DNA of 64,000 nt from Fontibacillus puldeungensis (GCF_042678945.1 NZ_JBHTLM010000013.1:1-64000), one strand, 5' to 3'; counted from the stretch's first letter, positions 17,392 to 25,914 are shown. The notes: generated by a model from the sequence alone, not told the origin. Numbers and translations are program-made.

Positions 17392-17949
17392 ATGATCAAG
17401 TTGGAGACCGCACTACTGGTGCTTAGAAATTTTGCACAGGAGGATTGGAGGCCGCTGCAGGAGATGATCGTTCAATACATGTCGTCTTCCTATGCGATTT
17501 ATGACCATCCGTGGCCGACTTCAGATGAAGAGATCCAAAAAGTATGCTCATGGTTTGCTGGTGAGGATCAATATTTGGCGGTCTGCTTGAAGGAAGATGG
17601 CCGCTTCATTGGTTATGTCTGCTTAAATCCGACAGATGACGCGGGAGTTTATAACATCGGCTACTGCTTCAATTTTAATGAACATGGAAAAGGTTATGCT
17701 TTTGAGGCTTGCAGGGCGATGGTGACGCACGCTTTTCATGAATTGAATGCTGTACAAATAGTAACCGGAACTGCGGTAGATAATCATCCATCATGTAAGC
17801 TGCTCCATAGGCTTGGCATGAACATCGTACTTGAAAGTTCCGGTTTCTTTTATAAAGATGAGAAGGGGAATCCTATTGAGTTTACCGGATACCAGTTTGA
17901 GTTGACTCGTGAGGCTGCTTTCCGTACTGATATCTATGCAATAAAATAG
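17392..17949 (+). CDS. GNAT family N-acetyltransferase (RimJ/RimL-like)
   Basis: The 185-residue protein follows the RimJ/RimL layout: LETALLVLRNFAQEDW at the start, GRFIGYVCLNPTDD near residue 80, the acetyl-CoA loop NEHGKGYAFEACRAM near 100-114, and NHPSCKLLHRLGMN near 135. The CoA loop reads HGKGYA, acceptable for the family. It is expected to acetylate an amine on a protein or small molecule. A CAGGGAGGGG ribosome binding site precedes the ATG. It is paired with the GNAT gene upstream and is convergent with the GyrI-like gene downstream. Confidence 0.83.
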   Translation: MIKLETALLVLRNFAQEDWRPLQEMIVQYMSSSYAIYDHPWPTSDEEIQKVCSWFAGEDQYLAVCLKEDGRFIGYVCLNPTDDAGVYNIGYCFNFNEHGKGYAFEACRAMVTHAFHELNAVQIVTGTAVDNHPSCKLLHRLGMNIVLESSGFFYKDEKGNPIEFTGYQFELTREAAFRTDIYAIK

Positions 17950-17976
17950 CAAATATCTAAAATGATATTCCCCTGA

Positions 17977-18387
17977 TCATCTGGAGTTGTAAATCGGGGG
18001 CAGGCATAACGTTCCCTTCCCGTATACACCGGTTTCTTTTCCGTAAACCCAGCATACCCCTAAATCACTTTCCGGAAAATCAACGTATGCATAGCCTTTA
18101 GGCACCATAGTGGTTTCCGGCGTAAATATGCCGATCCAGTACTCAAAAGGCTCGCCTTCCTTCCAGCGCATCAATCCGATATAGGCATCTTGATCTTCAT
18201 AAATGTCTTTCATGCTCCCTTTGACTTGCTTTTCAATGGCCTCAAACCGATTATTAGCGAACCATTCACCCCATTTGGCGCCAAAGTTATCGTTGATGCG
18301 ATCATCATCTCCATATTTCTTGCCGACAAATCGAACTGCCGGTATATGCTCCTTGTAGACCTTTACTACATCCGCCAACGTCTTCAT
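17977..18387 (-). CDS. Stand-alone GyrI-like effector-binding domain protein
   Basis: The 136-residue product matches the GyrI-like small-molecule-binding fold, with YIGLMRWKEGEPFEYWIGIF near the middle and YAYVDFPESDLGVCWVYG toward the end. In other proteins this domain follows an AraC or MerR helix-turn-helix and binds hydrophobic drugs; here no DNA-binding part is present. A related domain is fused to AraC at 54122. The start is uncertain: ATG 18387 is directly behind AAGGAG, TTG 18396 lies upstream and TTG 18380 is better spaced. The gene is alone on the minus strand. Confidence 0.75.
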   Translation of the reverse strand: MKTLADVVKVYKEHIPAVRFVGKKYGDDDRINDNFGAKWGEWFANNRFEAIEKQVKGSMKDIYEDQDAYIGLMRWKEGEPFEYWIGIFTPETTMVPKGYAYVDFPESDLGVCWVYGKETGVYGKGTLCLPPIYNSR

Positions 18388-18680
18388 CTCCTTCAAATTA
18401 GTGATGATTGAGGGTTCACAGATTAGAATGCGTATGCGTTTCTATACTGCAAATATATCATATAGGTGATAGGAGATACGGAAATGTTAACCTATAAATA
18501 TGTGTCGTTAAGCCGAACAAATTCTGAAAAGTGACACGATCAAAGCATCGGTGACTTCATTTTTTTCGGAGCTGTTTCGGTTCGAGACAATCTTCCGATC
18601 ATTGTGGATTCAATCTTTGAGGTTTAAACGTAAGAGTAGAGGAAATCGTTAGAAAAGGATTAACTACAATTAGGCAGGTG
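18388..18680. other. Intergenic region, possible small coding remnant
   Basis: This 293-base gap separates the divergent GyrI-like and NUDIX genes and should hold both promoters. A short open frame ending at the TAA near 18630 reads SIGDFIFFGAVSVRDNLPII without a start codon, which looks more coding-like than random DNA. I could not assign it to a family; it may be a gene remnant. Confidence 0.25.
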
Positions 18681-19169
18681 ATGCGTTTGCTTTCCAAGCT
18701 GATAAACTTAGTGCCTCGGGATTGGTTGGTTTACATGTATATACACATGCCTTTCAAAAGGTTTAAAGACTGGGTCGTTTACCGGGCTCAGAGTAAATTC
18801 CTTGTGGCAGTCTTGGGCGTGATTACCAACGAGGAGGGGCAGGTTTTGCTGCTAAAGCATGTGTACCGTCGCGAGCCATGGGGAATTCCCGGTGGTTGGA
18901 TGGAATTAGAGGATCCTGAGGCGGCGCTCGAAAGAGAGATTTACGAAGAAACGCAACTAAAGGTCGAAATTACGGGATTAGCTAAAGCGATATATGGAAC
19001 AAAGCCTAACCGAGTCGATTTGATTTTCACGGGCAAAATTGTCGGTGGAACATTCGCGCGAAGCTCTGAAATTTCGGAGTTCATGTATTGCGATGTAGAC
19101 GCTTGGCCGGAAGGGCTCCCCATGGGACAAAAGAAATTGATTAAGGAAATTCTTGGTCTATTGGAGTGA
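18681..19169 (+). CDS. NUDIX hydrolase
   Basis: The 162-residue product has a NUDIX box starting at IPGGWMELEDPEAALEREIY and continuing EETQL, at about residues 73-97. The acidic residues that bind magnesium (REIYEE) are intact; the last Gly of the consensus is Gln. NUDIX enzymes cleave nucleoside diphosphates linked to another group. The N-terminal 35 residues are rich in hydrophobic and basic residues and may be an amphipathic helix. The start is ambiguous: GTG 18678, ATG 18681 or TTG 18687 are all in frame near AGGCAGG. Confidence 0.83.
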   Translation: MRLLSKLINLVPRDWLVYMYIHMPFKRFKDWVVYRAQSKFLVAVLGVITNEEGQVLLLKHVYRREPWGIPGGWMELEDPEAALEREIYEETQLKVEITGLAKAIYGTKPNRVDLIFTGKIVGGTFARSSEISEFMYCDVDAWPEGLPMGQKKLIKEILGLLE

Positions 19170-19238
19170 TTTGAACGGTATGCCATGGAGCCCGAATGAG
19201 TGAGTCCGGGTAAACGAATTTAGGTGAGGAGGCCGTAA

Positions 19239-19415
19239 ATGAAAGCAGCATTTTACAAGGAAGAAGGCCATGATGGTACAATTATTATTTCTTGGTATTA
19301 CACTCTTCAACTGCTGCATGTTCTAACCTTGAGAAAATCCGAAAAACTCCGGAGCAAACTGGACCATTTAGAAGTAAAGATTACCGAGATGAGGCGTTTA
19401 AAGAGCATAGTATGA
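19239..19415 (+). CDS. Small ORF (58 aa), unknown function
   Basis: A 58-codon frame from ATG 19239 to TGA 19413 is preceded by an excellent GGTGAGGAGG ribosome binding site seven bases upstream. The product starts MKAAFYKEEGHDGTIIISWY and its second half (RKSEKLRSKLDHLEVKITEM) is predicted to be a charged helix. I recognise no family. It lies 70 bases behind the NUDIX gene and just before the decayed toxin locus; DUF5082-like helical partners are often encoded there, but the size and sequence do not allow that assignment. Confidence 0.45.
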   Translation: MKAAFYKEEGHDGTIIISWYYTLQLLHVLTLRKSEKLRSKLDHLEVKITEMRRLKSIV

Positions 19416-19506
19416 GCATGGGATGGACAACCGAATAGATAAAACCTTTTTCCGTAACAACTGGGAGCGCATGCTGTAGGAACTGTTTACCGGGGAAGAG
19501 GACAAT

Positions 19507-19580
19507 AAGCTTGCTTCAACTCGTACTAAACGAGCTTGAAGTGAGCTTTTTTGCTTGATTTGGGACTTTTGTACAGTTAA
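19507..19580 (+). repeat. Duplicated terminator segment, copy A
   Basis: AGCTTGCTTCAACTCGTACT starts this copy and recurs near 20644. In copy A it pairs with ACGAGCTTGAAGTGAGCT followed by TTTTTT, giving a strong terminator. TTGATTTGGGACT follows, matching TTGATTTGCGACT in copy B. The two copies flank the toxin/immunity block, as expected if that block was duplicated or replaced by recombination. Confidence 0.65.
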
Positions 19581-19673
19581 ATATATACCATGTATCTATT
19601 GTGGGAACTGGCTTATATTGGTAAAATACCTCCGAATATAGGGGCGTTCCCCATTTGAAGGCGGAGATCAAGC

Positions 19674-20222
19674 ATGCTGCAAAAAAGTAAATACTCACAA
19701 AATCGAGCAGCTGGCAGGTTCTCTGGATCAGGTCAGGCGTTCAGTCGAATATTCGAATGTCGGCTTGTCCCGTGAGCTGAGCCGATTGCTTAGTGGTGTC
19801 GAATCCGAATATTCGGAGACGAGTGTGCGATCAGCGGTGCGGGAAGTTAGAGAGCGTCTGCAGAAGATGATGCTGTACTCCGGGCATATGGACGATCGTC
19901 TAAGGAGTAAAGTGAGGGGGCTGCAAGCGGCTGTAAATCAATATTTACAAGCGGAAAAGTCAGTACTCGCTTTAACTAAGGTGATGTTCCAGGACACAAA
20001 TCAAAAGGTAAAAGAACTGGAATTGGTCAGGCTTGGTTTCCAGAAACATGGACGAAAGAGGATATTAGTAAGGCTGGTGAATATGTTGCCAATATGCCTG
20101 ACCATGTGAATATGGCAGATGGGGTAACTATATTTGGTGAATATAATGGTGTCCGAGTTGGAGTAATTAAAACTAATGGGGAAATTGGAACGATTTTCCC
20201 CGACAATATGATGCAACCATAA
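19674..20222 (+). pseudogene. Frameshifted polymorphic toxin (YwqI/LXG-like helical part + C-terminal toxin tip)
   Basis: ATG 19674 follows GGCGGAG by seven bases. After five codons the frame must shift by one base in a run of six A (19680-19686) to reach KIEQLAGSLDQVRRSVEYSN, a helical DUF5344/WXG-like trafficking segment running to about 20030. A second shift is needed near 20031 to enter AWFPETWTKEDISKAGEYV, whose last residues GEIGTIFPDNMMQP precede TAA 20220. This last 63-residue block resembles the toxin tips of secreted polymorphic toxins, possibly EndoU-like. The usual large middle region is missing. I infer a displaced, inactive toxin gene, still followed by its immunity gene. Confidence 0.65.
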
Positions 20223-20245
20223 TTTAGGTGGAGGTAACGAGTACT

Positions 20246-20548
20246 ATGTTTAGTGAAAAAGTACGGGCGGTTTTGGGAGCAAGAGCATTACTTGATGATA
20301 ATGATCCTAGAATTGAGCAAAAATGGACAGAATTAATTGATTTACTTAGTGAAGATGAAGAATTAACAATAGGTTTTTTGAAAGAATGTTCGAAAACCGA
20401 ACTTTCATTCCTTAGTGAAGTGTTTGAAGATGTAGCTTACAATCTACAAAGTGAAAAGTATATAGAGTTACTGTATCAACTAGATAGAAGGTACCCAGAC
20501 TTAGAGCTTAAGAATCACATTCAAATCGCGGAAGATTACATGGGTTAG
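20246..20548 (+). CDS. Probable immunity protein
   Basis: This 100-residue, acidic, helix-rich protein (KWTELIDLLSEDEELTIGFL, ECSKTELSFLSEVFEDV) lies 24 bases behind the toxin tip, with a GTGGAGGT ribosome binding site 10 bases before ATG 20246. The position, size and acidity are those of an immunity protein that blocks the adjacent toxin inside the cell. I do not recognise a named Imm family. The gene itself is intact although the toxin is broken. Confidence 0.65.
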   Translation: MFSEKVRAVLGARALLDDNDPRIEQKWTELIDLLSEDEELTIGFLKECSKTELSFLSEVFEDVAYNLQSEKYIELLYQLDRRYPDLELKNHIQIAEDYMG

Positions 20549-20643
20549 TTTTTGAGGTAACTCTTATATTTAGATACCAAGACAATAATGTCCCCCTCTC
20601 CGCCTTATTAAAACCATCGAGGATTTCGAGGGCGGGAGAAATA

Positions 20644-20715
20644 AAGCTTGCTTCAACTCGTACTGACGAGCTTGCTTTTTTACTTGATTTGCGACTATGC
20701 AAGAAGGCAGACATC
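20644..20715 (+). repeat. Duplicated terminator segment, copy B
   Basis: This copy begins AGCTTGCTTCAACTCGTACT like copy A near 19507, forms the hairpin AACTCGT/ACGAGCTT and ends in TTTTTT, then ACTTGATTTGCGACT and GAAGGCAGACATCAAG. The last stretch parallels GAAGGCGGAGATCAAG at 19657-19672, so the repeat extends, with a deletion, to the start of the toxin gene in copy A. Confidence 0.6.
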
Positions 20716-20818
20716 AAGTCTTTTCTATTAATATATGAAGTCAATGCTAGTAGAGTTTGAAAATGCCTCTTACAATTGTTACCATAAGGGGTGATCAACA
20801 AGTGAGAGGATAATGCCT

Positions 20819-21225
20819 ATGAATAAGATGCTAGAATACGGGATTCTATGTTGGGGCAAAGATGAGAAGAAACTTATGGATGAGCTTTATGCTTTTTTAG
20901 CCCCGATGAATCGGACATTCTCGAAAACTAGTAATAAAGGGATGCTAGAAGCCAGATTGCCTTACGTATATAAACATTTCTACTGGAACTTGAACAAAGA
21001 GAAGCAGGTTTATGTTGAACTGTACCCCAATAAAGATGTGGAAGGAAAAATGAAGTTTCCAAGTGAAGAAGTCGGGTGGGTTATGTTCCTAACTTAAAGG
21101 ATCAGAGTCCTCCATACCACGTCCCCCTTGAAGAACAAGAGCAATATATTCGAGATATGCTGAGTTCGTTGACATTTGAATCGACAAAGCTGTACGAGTA
21201 TGCGGAGGGTGAGGAAAGACTATAA
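20819..21225 (+). pseudogene. Frameshifted hypothetical protein in toxin/immunity island
   Basis: The frame from ATG 20819 (ribosome binding site GAGAGGA) encodes about 85 residues, then meets TAA 21095. From about 21075 the frame two bases over continues GYVPNLKDQSPPYHVPLEEQ and ends ESTKLYEYAEGEERL at TAA 21223. One base change in the count near 21075 would give a single protein of about 135 residues. I recognise no family; the place and size suggest an orphan immunity protein. A sequencing error is an alternative to true decay. Confidence 0.55.
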
Positions 21226-21274
21226 GCTTCTTCTTTATAATATAAAAAAACCATATAGAATCGAGCGTGATAAG

Positions 21275-21907
21275 ATGGCCTGGAGCCTGGACAGTGTTTA
21301 TGACAGAAACAAGGAGTCGCCTTATACTTTTTATGTCCCGAGTAAAGCGGTTATCGATCTTTTGGCCGTGGGAGACATGGTGAAGCTGATATTTTTAAGC
21401 GATGAAGAGCACGAAGAATATTGCGGTGAGCGAATGTGGGTAGAAATTACGCAGCGAGAAGGGGATGCCTTCGTTGGAACGCTGGCTAATAAGCCTGTCT
21501 ATATTTCGTCTCTTCAGTATGGGCAAGAAATCAGGTTCACCCCAGAGCACATCTGCGACACGATGTATGACGATCCAGAGTCTAAAGCGTGGGACTTCTA
21601 CTTTGACCGGAAGGTTGTCGTATCTAACGATGTGCTAGAGAGAAGAGAGTTTAATTTCATGATGAGAGACGAGCCGGAAAATGAGCAGGATACCGGATGG
21701 ACCATTTTCAGCGGATATGAGGATGATGGCGATAACGAAAATTCCGACAACTTTCAGGTGATATCCATCGGCGTTATTTTGAATATCGATGATTCTATTA
21801 TATCTTTTATCCACGAAGAGCCTCTGTGCGCTTATGAACGGGATTTTGAGAAAGGGATTTTTGTCAAGGTCGACGATTACGATTGGGAAAGTTATTTGAA
21901 TGGATAG
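21275..21907 (+). CDS. Two-domain DUF2314-like / DUF2185 (Imm33-type) protein
   Basis: The 210-residue product has an N-terminal part with GERMWVEITQREGDAFVGTL, resembling DUF2314, and a C-terminal part with RKVVVSNDVLERREFNFMMR, DTGWTIFSGYEDDGDNEN and VISIGVILNIDD, the pattern of DUF2185/Imm33 immunity domains. ATG 21275 fits the domain start; upstream codons overlap the preceding pseudogene in another frame. Such proteins guard against secreted polymorphic toxins or act in the cytoplasm with unknown ligands. It is strongly acidic. It belongs to the decayed toxin/immunity island. Confidence 0.7.
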   Translation: MAWSLDSVYDRNKESPYTFYVPSKAVIDLLAVGDMVKLIFLSDEEHEEYCGERMWVEITQREGDAFVGTLANKPVYISSLQYGQEIRFTPEHICDTMYDDPESKAWDFYFDRKVVVSNDVLERREFNFMMRDEPENEQDTGWTIFSGYEDDGDNENSDNFQVISIGVILNIDDSIISFIHEEPLCAYERDFEKGIFVKVDDYDWESYLNG

Positions 21908-21974
21908 AGGCGAATGGCATGAATCGTTATAACCTCATGTTTCAATATTAACTAAAAAAGTCGAGGGGATAAAT

Positions 21975-22865
21975 TTGATTAAAAAGTTAATGATGCTTTG
22001 TCTTGTCATGATGTTAACAGCCAACACGTTTGCATTTGCTTCATCCACAGCTGCAACAGACCTTCAGCGAGGAAATACTTCCGGAAACTTAAACAATAAT
22101 GGAGTATACGCCAGCACAGACGAATGGATTTATTACTGCAGCTTTTTGAAGGAGGGAGGTATTTATAAAGTAAAAAAAGATGGTACGGAGAAAACAAAAA
22201 TATCCGATGGATCTCCCTGGTATATGAATATCGTTGGCGATTATTTATATTATTCCGGCGACGGGTGGAAATTAATCAAACAAAAGCTTGATGGTACCGA
22301 TAAGCAAGTACTAACGAACGGAGCATTTCATATCAATGTCATAGGAGATGAGATATATTATACACACGGAGCAGGCTATCAAGACGGATATATCCATAAA
22401 ATGAAAACCGATGGCACTGGGAATACCAAATTGAGCAATGATCATGTCAGTGAAATGGTAGTTCTAGGAGACAGTATTTATTATACTTCGTTCTATCAGA
22501 AATTGTTTAAAATCGATCTCCATGGAAAATCAAAAACAAAGCTATTAGGCGGCAAAACCATCTACGAGCTTAACGTGGAGGGGGAGTGGTTGTATTTCAA
22601 CTACGACCGCATGTTGTACAAAATGAAAACGGATGGTACTAAATTGACTTTGCTTTCAAAAGATGATGCGACAGACATCAACGTTTCCGAAGACTGGATT
22701 TATTACAGCAATACTTCTGGTAAAAAGAATTTAGTCCGTATAAAAACCGACGGTACTGGGAGAGAGGAAATCAACCAGATCAAGTCGATGGAAATCAGTG
22801 TGATCGATCAATTTGTATTTTTTTATGACATGTCTAAAATAGTGAAGCTGGATCTTCATGAATAA
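21975..22865 (+). CDS. Secreted DUF5050 beta-propeller-like protein
   Basis: The 296-residue product has a Sec signal peptide (MIKKLMMLCLVMMLTANTFA) and then about six repeats of the form D-x-WIYY...L-x-K-x-K-x-DGT, for example DEWIYYCSFL, GDYLYYSGDG, GDEIYYTHGA, EDWIYYSNTS, each followed by KTDGT. This is the DUF5050 repeat, likely forming a beta-propeller outside the cell. Function is unknown. A TTG start at 21975 follows CGAGGGGA. A terminator lies directly behind. Confidence 0.82.
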   Translation: MIKKLMMLCLVMMLTANTFAFASSTAATDLQRGNTSGNLNNNGVYASTDEWIYYCSFLKEGGIYKVKKDGTEKTKISDGSPWYMNIVGDYLYYSGDGWKLIKQKLDGTDKQVLTNGAFHINVIGDEIYYTHGAGYQDGYIHKMKTDGTGNTKLSNDHVSEMVVLGDSIYYTSFYQKLFKIDLHGKSKTKLLGGKTIYELNVEGEWLYFNYDRMLYKMKTDGTKLTLLSKDDATDINVSEDWIYYSNTSGKKNLVRIKTDGTGREEINQIKSMEISVIDQFVFFYDMSKIVKLDLHE

Positions 22866-22885
22866 GGTTTAGGTGCCACAGCAAA

Positions 22886-22922
22886 ACGGATACCTTTGAT
22901 TGGGTATCCGTCTATATTTTTC
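22886..22922. terminator. Bidirectional intrinsic terminator
   Basis: ACGGATACC at 22886-22894 pairs with GGTATCCGT at 22903-22911 and is followed by a T-rich tail. It lies between the propeller gene and the convergent XRE regulator gene. Confidence 0.8.
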
Positions 22923-23132
22923 TCATTCTTCTCTCTTATATTCGAGTATATCTCCAGGCTGACAATCTAAAACATCACAGATCGCTTCTAGTGTTGAGAA
23001 ACGAATAGCGCTTATTTTTCCTGTTTTGATTTTTGAAAGATTGACGTTAGCTATTCCAACTTTGTCAGCTAATTCGTTTAATGATATTTTTCTGTCAGCC
23101 ATTACACGGTCGAGCCTTAATATGATTGCCAT
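22923..23132 (-). CDS. Small XRE/Cro-type regulator (YozG-like)
   Basis: The 69-residue product is a single helix-turn-helix: LNELADKVGIANVNLSKIKT and then LEAICDVLDCQPGDILEY, the pattern of the YozG subgroup. ATG at 23130-23132 is preceded by AAGGGG; a longer upstream frame exists but overlaps the previous gene end. It follows a DUF2975 membrane protein gene by 13 bases, a pairing common in Firmicutes where the regulator probably controls its own operon. Confidence 0.87.
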   Translation of the reverse strand: MAIILRLDRVMADRKISLNELADKVGIANVNLSKIKTGKISAIRFSTLEAICDVLDCQPGDILEYKREE

Positions 23133-23145
23133 ATCACAGTACCCC

Positions 23146-23646
23146 TTATAGAGTTTCGTCAGACAGTCTTTGTAGTTCAGCACCATAGTCAAAGACCATC
23201 GAAAAAAAGTAGAACATTAAAGCAAGTATAATAAATGCTACATTGAAAGAGGATTGCATGGTGATTTTTGGAGCGAAATAGTCGTAAAAGCTGGTTTTTA
23301 AAAAAGGTTGTGCTATCGAATAAATGAATATTATGAACGCTATTTCTCTAAGTCTTTTGGCATTTTCTGGGCTAAACGGATCGATATATTGACTTATAGA
23401 CTTAAACATACGATGTGTTAAGAACAGAATGCAAAGTAATAGCACGCCTGATACAAATATGGTCAGCATTTCTGCGATGAGTTCACCGGTTGAATTCAGA
23501 AGTTGTCCCGCTGACGAGTAAAAGCTAAGTCCGTATAATGCAGAAAAATCAGTATTTGGTGCAAATGCAATCCAAATCAATACGACAACAGGTATGCACA
23601 GGCCAACAATAAGCAAAATGCAAAATAACTTAGTAATACTGGCCAT
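23146..23646 (-). CDS. DUF2975 family membrane protein
   Basis: The 166-residue product has four predicted membrane helices (around residues 7-28, 60-80, 103-120 and 137-155) and the DUF2975 segment ISQYIDPFSPENAKRLREIA between helices two and three. Its function is unknown. It is encoded first in a two-gene minus-strand operon with the XRE regulator; a perfect inverted repeat lies 110 bases upstream of its start. Confidence 0.85.
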   Translation of the reverse strand: MASITKLFCILLIVGLCIPVVVLIWIAFAPNTDFSALYGLSFYSSAGQLLNSTGELIAEMLTIFVSGVLLLCILFLTHRMFKSISQYIDPFSPENAKRLREIAFIIFIYSIAQPFLKTSFYDYFAPKITMQSSFNVAFIILALMFYFFSMVFDYGAELQRLSDETL

Positions 23647-23755
23647 GATTTGACTGCTTTATTGGATTTTGTCCCGTAAGCTGTTCATATAATATCCTCT
23701 TCTCATCATTATTTACATCGTTATTATTACTCAGATATTAATGAATTTCAACTAT

Positions 23756-23778
23756 AAATTAACGATAAACGTTAATTT
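23756..23778. promoter_or_regulatory. Perfect inverted repeat, candidate operator
   Basis: AAATTAACG at 23756-23764 and CGTTAATTT at 23770-23778 form a perfect 9-base inverted repeat around ATAAA. It lies between the divergent DUF2975/XRE operon and the histidine phosphatase gene. Its size fits a dimeric regulator such as the XRE protein. Confidence 0.5.
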
Positions 23779-23836
23779 ATTTATCAAAAACATAAAAATG
23801 ACATATTTAATAAAACGAAAAGTGGTGTGAATCGTC

Positions 23837-24400
23837 TTGCGCACAATCCTATATTTTGTCAGGCATGCGGAATCTCTGTTTATCGAAGGGCTGGAGCGAA
23901 CGCGAGGGCTATCCTTAAAAGGAAAGCAGGATGCAGATCGGGTATACGACATCATGAAGAACATAAAGATTGATGAGTTCATTTCCAGCCCTTATCAACG
24001 ATCGATAGAAACCATTCAGAAGCTCGCTGAAATGCGTTCAAAAGAGATTTTTACATATGAAGATTTAAGAGAACGGACTATAGGGAACTTTGACAACATG
24101 GAATTTAAGAGCGCTAAACGTAGAGTTTATATCAACAAGACTTTTTCTTTTGAAAATGGTGAATCAAGTATAGAAGCCCAAGCTAGATCTATGAAAGTAC
24201 TGACACGAATCCTCCAAGAAAACATGGGAAAAACCATTGTAATCGGCACCCATGGGGATATTATGACCTTAATGATGAATGCTTTCGATCCCAAGTATGA
24301 TTATGATTTTTGGGAGTCGCTGACGATGCCGGATATTTACCGACTCGAATTTGCGTGTGGGCAGTTAGCGGACGTAAAAAGGATCTGGGTTGTCGATTAA
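23837..24400 (+). CDS. Histidine phosphatase family protein
   Basis: The 187-residue product has the phosphoglycerate-mutase-like RHG-type motif as FVRHAES at residues 7-13, the second conserved part DEFISSPYQRSIETIQ near 50, and the catalytic GTHGD motif (VIGTHGDIMTLMM) near 139. It should act as a phosphatase or mutase on small phosphorylated molecules through a phosphohistidine. The TTG start at 23837 has only a weak GTGGTGTGA upstream. It stands alone, divergent from the DUF2975 operon and convergent with the next GNAT gene. Confidence 0.85.
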   Translation: MRTILYFVRHAESLFIEGLERTRGLSLKGKQDADRVYDIMKNIKIDEFISSPYQRSIETIQKLAEMRSKEIFTYEDLRERTIGNFDNMEFKSAKRRVYINKTFSFENGESSIEAQARSMKVLTRILQENMGKTIVIGTHGDIMTLMMNAFDPKYDYDFWESLTMPDIYRLEFACGQLADVKRIWVVD

Positions 24401-24441
24401 GCAGAAAAAAGCAATGAACGACGGCACCATTAGCCTTAGTC

Positions 24442-25197
24442 TCAATCCTTATCAATAGCAGCCAGTTCTACCCATGCGGATATATAGCCACTGCTAATGG
24501 CTGTATTTTTTGAAGCTATATTGGACCATGCGGTGCCGTAAAAGGGGACAATCCCTTTTTTAACAATTTCGTTTGTTATTATTTTTGTCAGTATAGACGC
24601 CACCCCTTTTTTGCGCCAGGCCGGAACGACGTCTATGCCTACTTGCCACATGGTCTCACTGTCGTTACTTGCGCCGGCAACGCCGATGATTTCACCGTTT
24701 TTGTAGCCGACCACGGCGATCACGTCACGTCTTTCGGAGTCACAAGTATAGCTTAAAGCCATATGAAATCTGTCGTCATCGTAAAGAGGGAGTATTTCAT
24801 TGTCCGTTAATATTTTGATATCAAAATCAGGTTGTACTTCTCTGCTTCGGGTCATGTCGGGGAGATAATATTCTGATATGATTCCAACGCACTTGTCATA
24901 CTTGTTAAGTTCGGCATTCAGTGTGTTTAGCTGCGGCATATCAAAACAGCGAAAACCAAGGTGTTTATTCACGAAGGAAGTCATAAATTCCTCGATTCGC
25001 TTGTCAACTGAGGCAACAACGGCCTCTCCGTAACAGGCAAGCTGGCAAAAATGAGGTTGTTCGAAATATTTTTTGCGTCCAGCATTCATTTTTGAAAGGA
25101 CGACTTTGTTTTTGGGCCCGGCAAAATCTTCGGCGTGGCTATTTAAATCAATAGCAGATTGCTTCATGGCGATGTGCAGGATCTCATGGTTTGTCAT
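24442..25197 (-). CDS. GNAT family N-acetyltransferase with N-terminal extension
   Basis: The 251-residue product has an unassigned N-terminal half of about 125 residues and a GNAT domain in the second half: DVIAVVGYKNGEIIGVAGAS, then VDVVPAWRKKGVASILTKI-type acetyl-CoA loop (AWRKKGVAS), and a last part with AWSNIASKNTAISSGY. The ATG at 25195-25197 is preceded by GGGGAG. The open frame continues upstream to 25443 without similarity. It is alone on the minus strand; the substrate is unknown. Confidence 0.8.
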   Translation of the reverse strand: MTNHEILHIAMKQSAIDLNSHAEDFAGPKNKVVLSKMNAGRKKYFEQPHFCQLACYGEAVVASVDKRIEEFMTSFVNKHLGFRCFDMPQLNTLNAELNKYDKCVGIISEYYLPDMTRSREVQPDFDIKILTDNEILPLYDDDRFHMALSYTCDSERRDVIAVVGYKNGEIIGVAGASNDSETMWQVGIDVVPAWRKKGVASILTKIITNEIVKKGIVPFYGTAWSNIASKNTAISSGYISAWVELAAIDKD

Positions 25198-25398
25198 GTA
25201 TAAATCTCCCCAGTTAATCTTTTTTGACACAAGAGTTGCCAAATAACGGTCACAGCAAATGATAACACAATCCCTCGTAAAGTATGTGATAAATAGGATA
25301 TAAAGTGCATTTCGATCATTGTTATGGTAAACCCAAAGTGACTTAGATCTGTTCAAAATGGCTGTGTATCCGCTTTGGTGAGTGAAGGAGGAAATTGT

Positions 25399-25914
25399 AT
25401 GGAACAAGAAGAGATGGATGTTTTTTTGCGGATTACGATGCACCGGATGTGCGATTTGTACTTTGAGAAGTTGAAAGTAGCCATGGAGGGCTTAAGCCAA
25501 CAGGATTTATGGACGGAACCTTATCCAGAAGGGAATACGGTTGGTGGGATTGCACTGCATGTATGTGAGCATATCGCAAGAAGCTGTCTGAGACTTAAGC
25601 GGATGGAGGGGGAACTGAAGCTCCATTTTGAAAACTTTTTTCCCAAAGAGACGCTAACGGCTGAAGAAATTATTGCGATGTTTGAAGCTCAGCTCAAGGA
25701 ATGGCGACTGCTGATGTACAGGTACATCAACAAGGAACATGTAATGAATGAGGATGATGTGCACCAGTTGTATCATTTGGTAGAGCACACCAGCTATCAC
25801 CTCGGGCAAGTCATTGATCGCATCCAAGGGATGACCGGGAAGAAGTTCGCTTTTTGTAACCATGGTCTCAATGAAGCTTATCTACGCAGAAAGGTAGAGT
25901 CTAGAGAAGTCTAG
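25399..25914 (+). CDS. DinB-like four-helix protein
   Basis: The 171-residue product matches the DinB fold: a helix with TVGGIALHVCEHIARSCLRL near residue 45 and a C-terminal helix VHQLYHLVEHTSYHLGQVID near 123. His residues in ALHVCEH and SYHLGQ are where the metal site of the family lies. The reaction is unknown. ATG 25399 follows AAGGAGGA. It is 27 bases before a methyltransferase gene and probably shares its transcript. Confidence 0.8.
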   Translation: MEQEEMDVFLRITMHRMCDLYFEKLKVAMEGLSQQDLWTEPYPEGNTVGGIALHVCEHIARSCLRLKRMEGELKLHFENFFPKETLTAEEIIAMFEAQLKEWRLLMYRYINKEHVMNEDDVHQLYHLVEHTSYHLGQVIDRIQGMTGKKFAFCNHGLNEAYLRRKVESREV

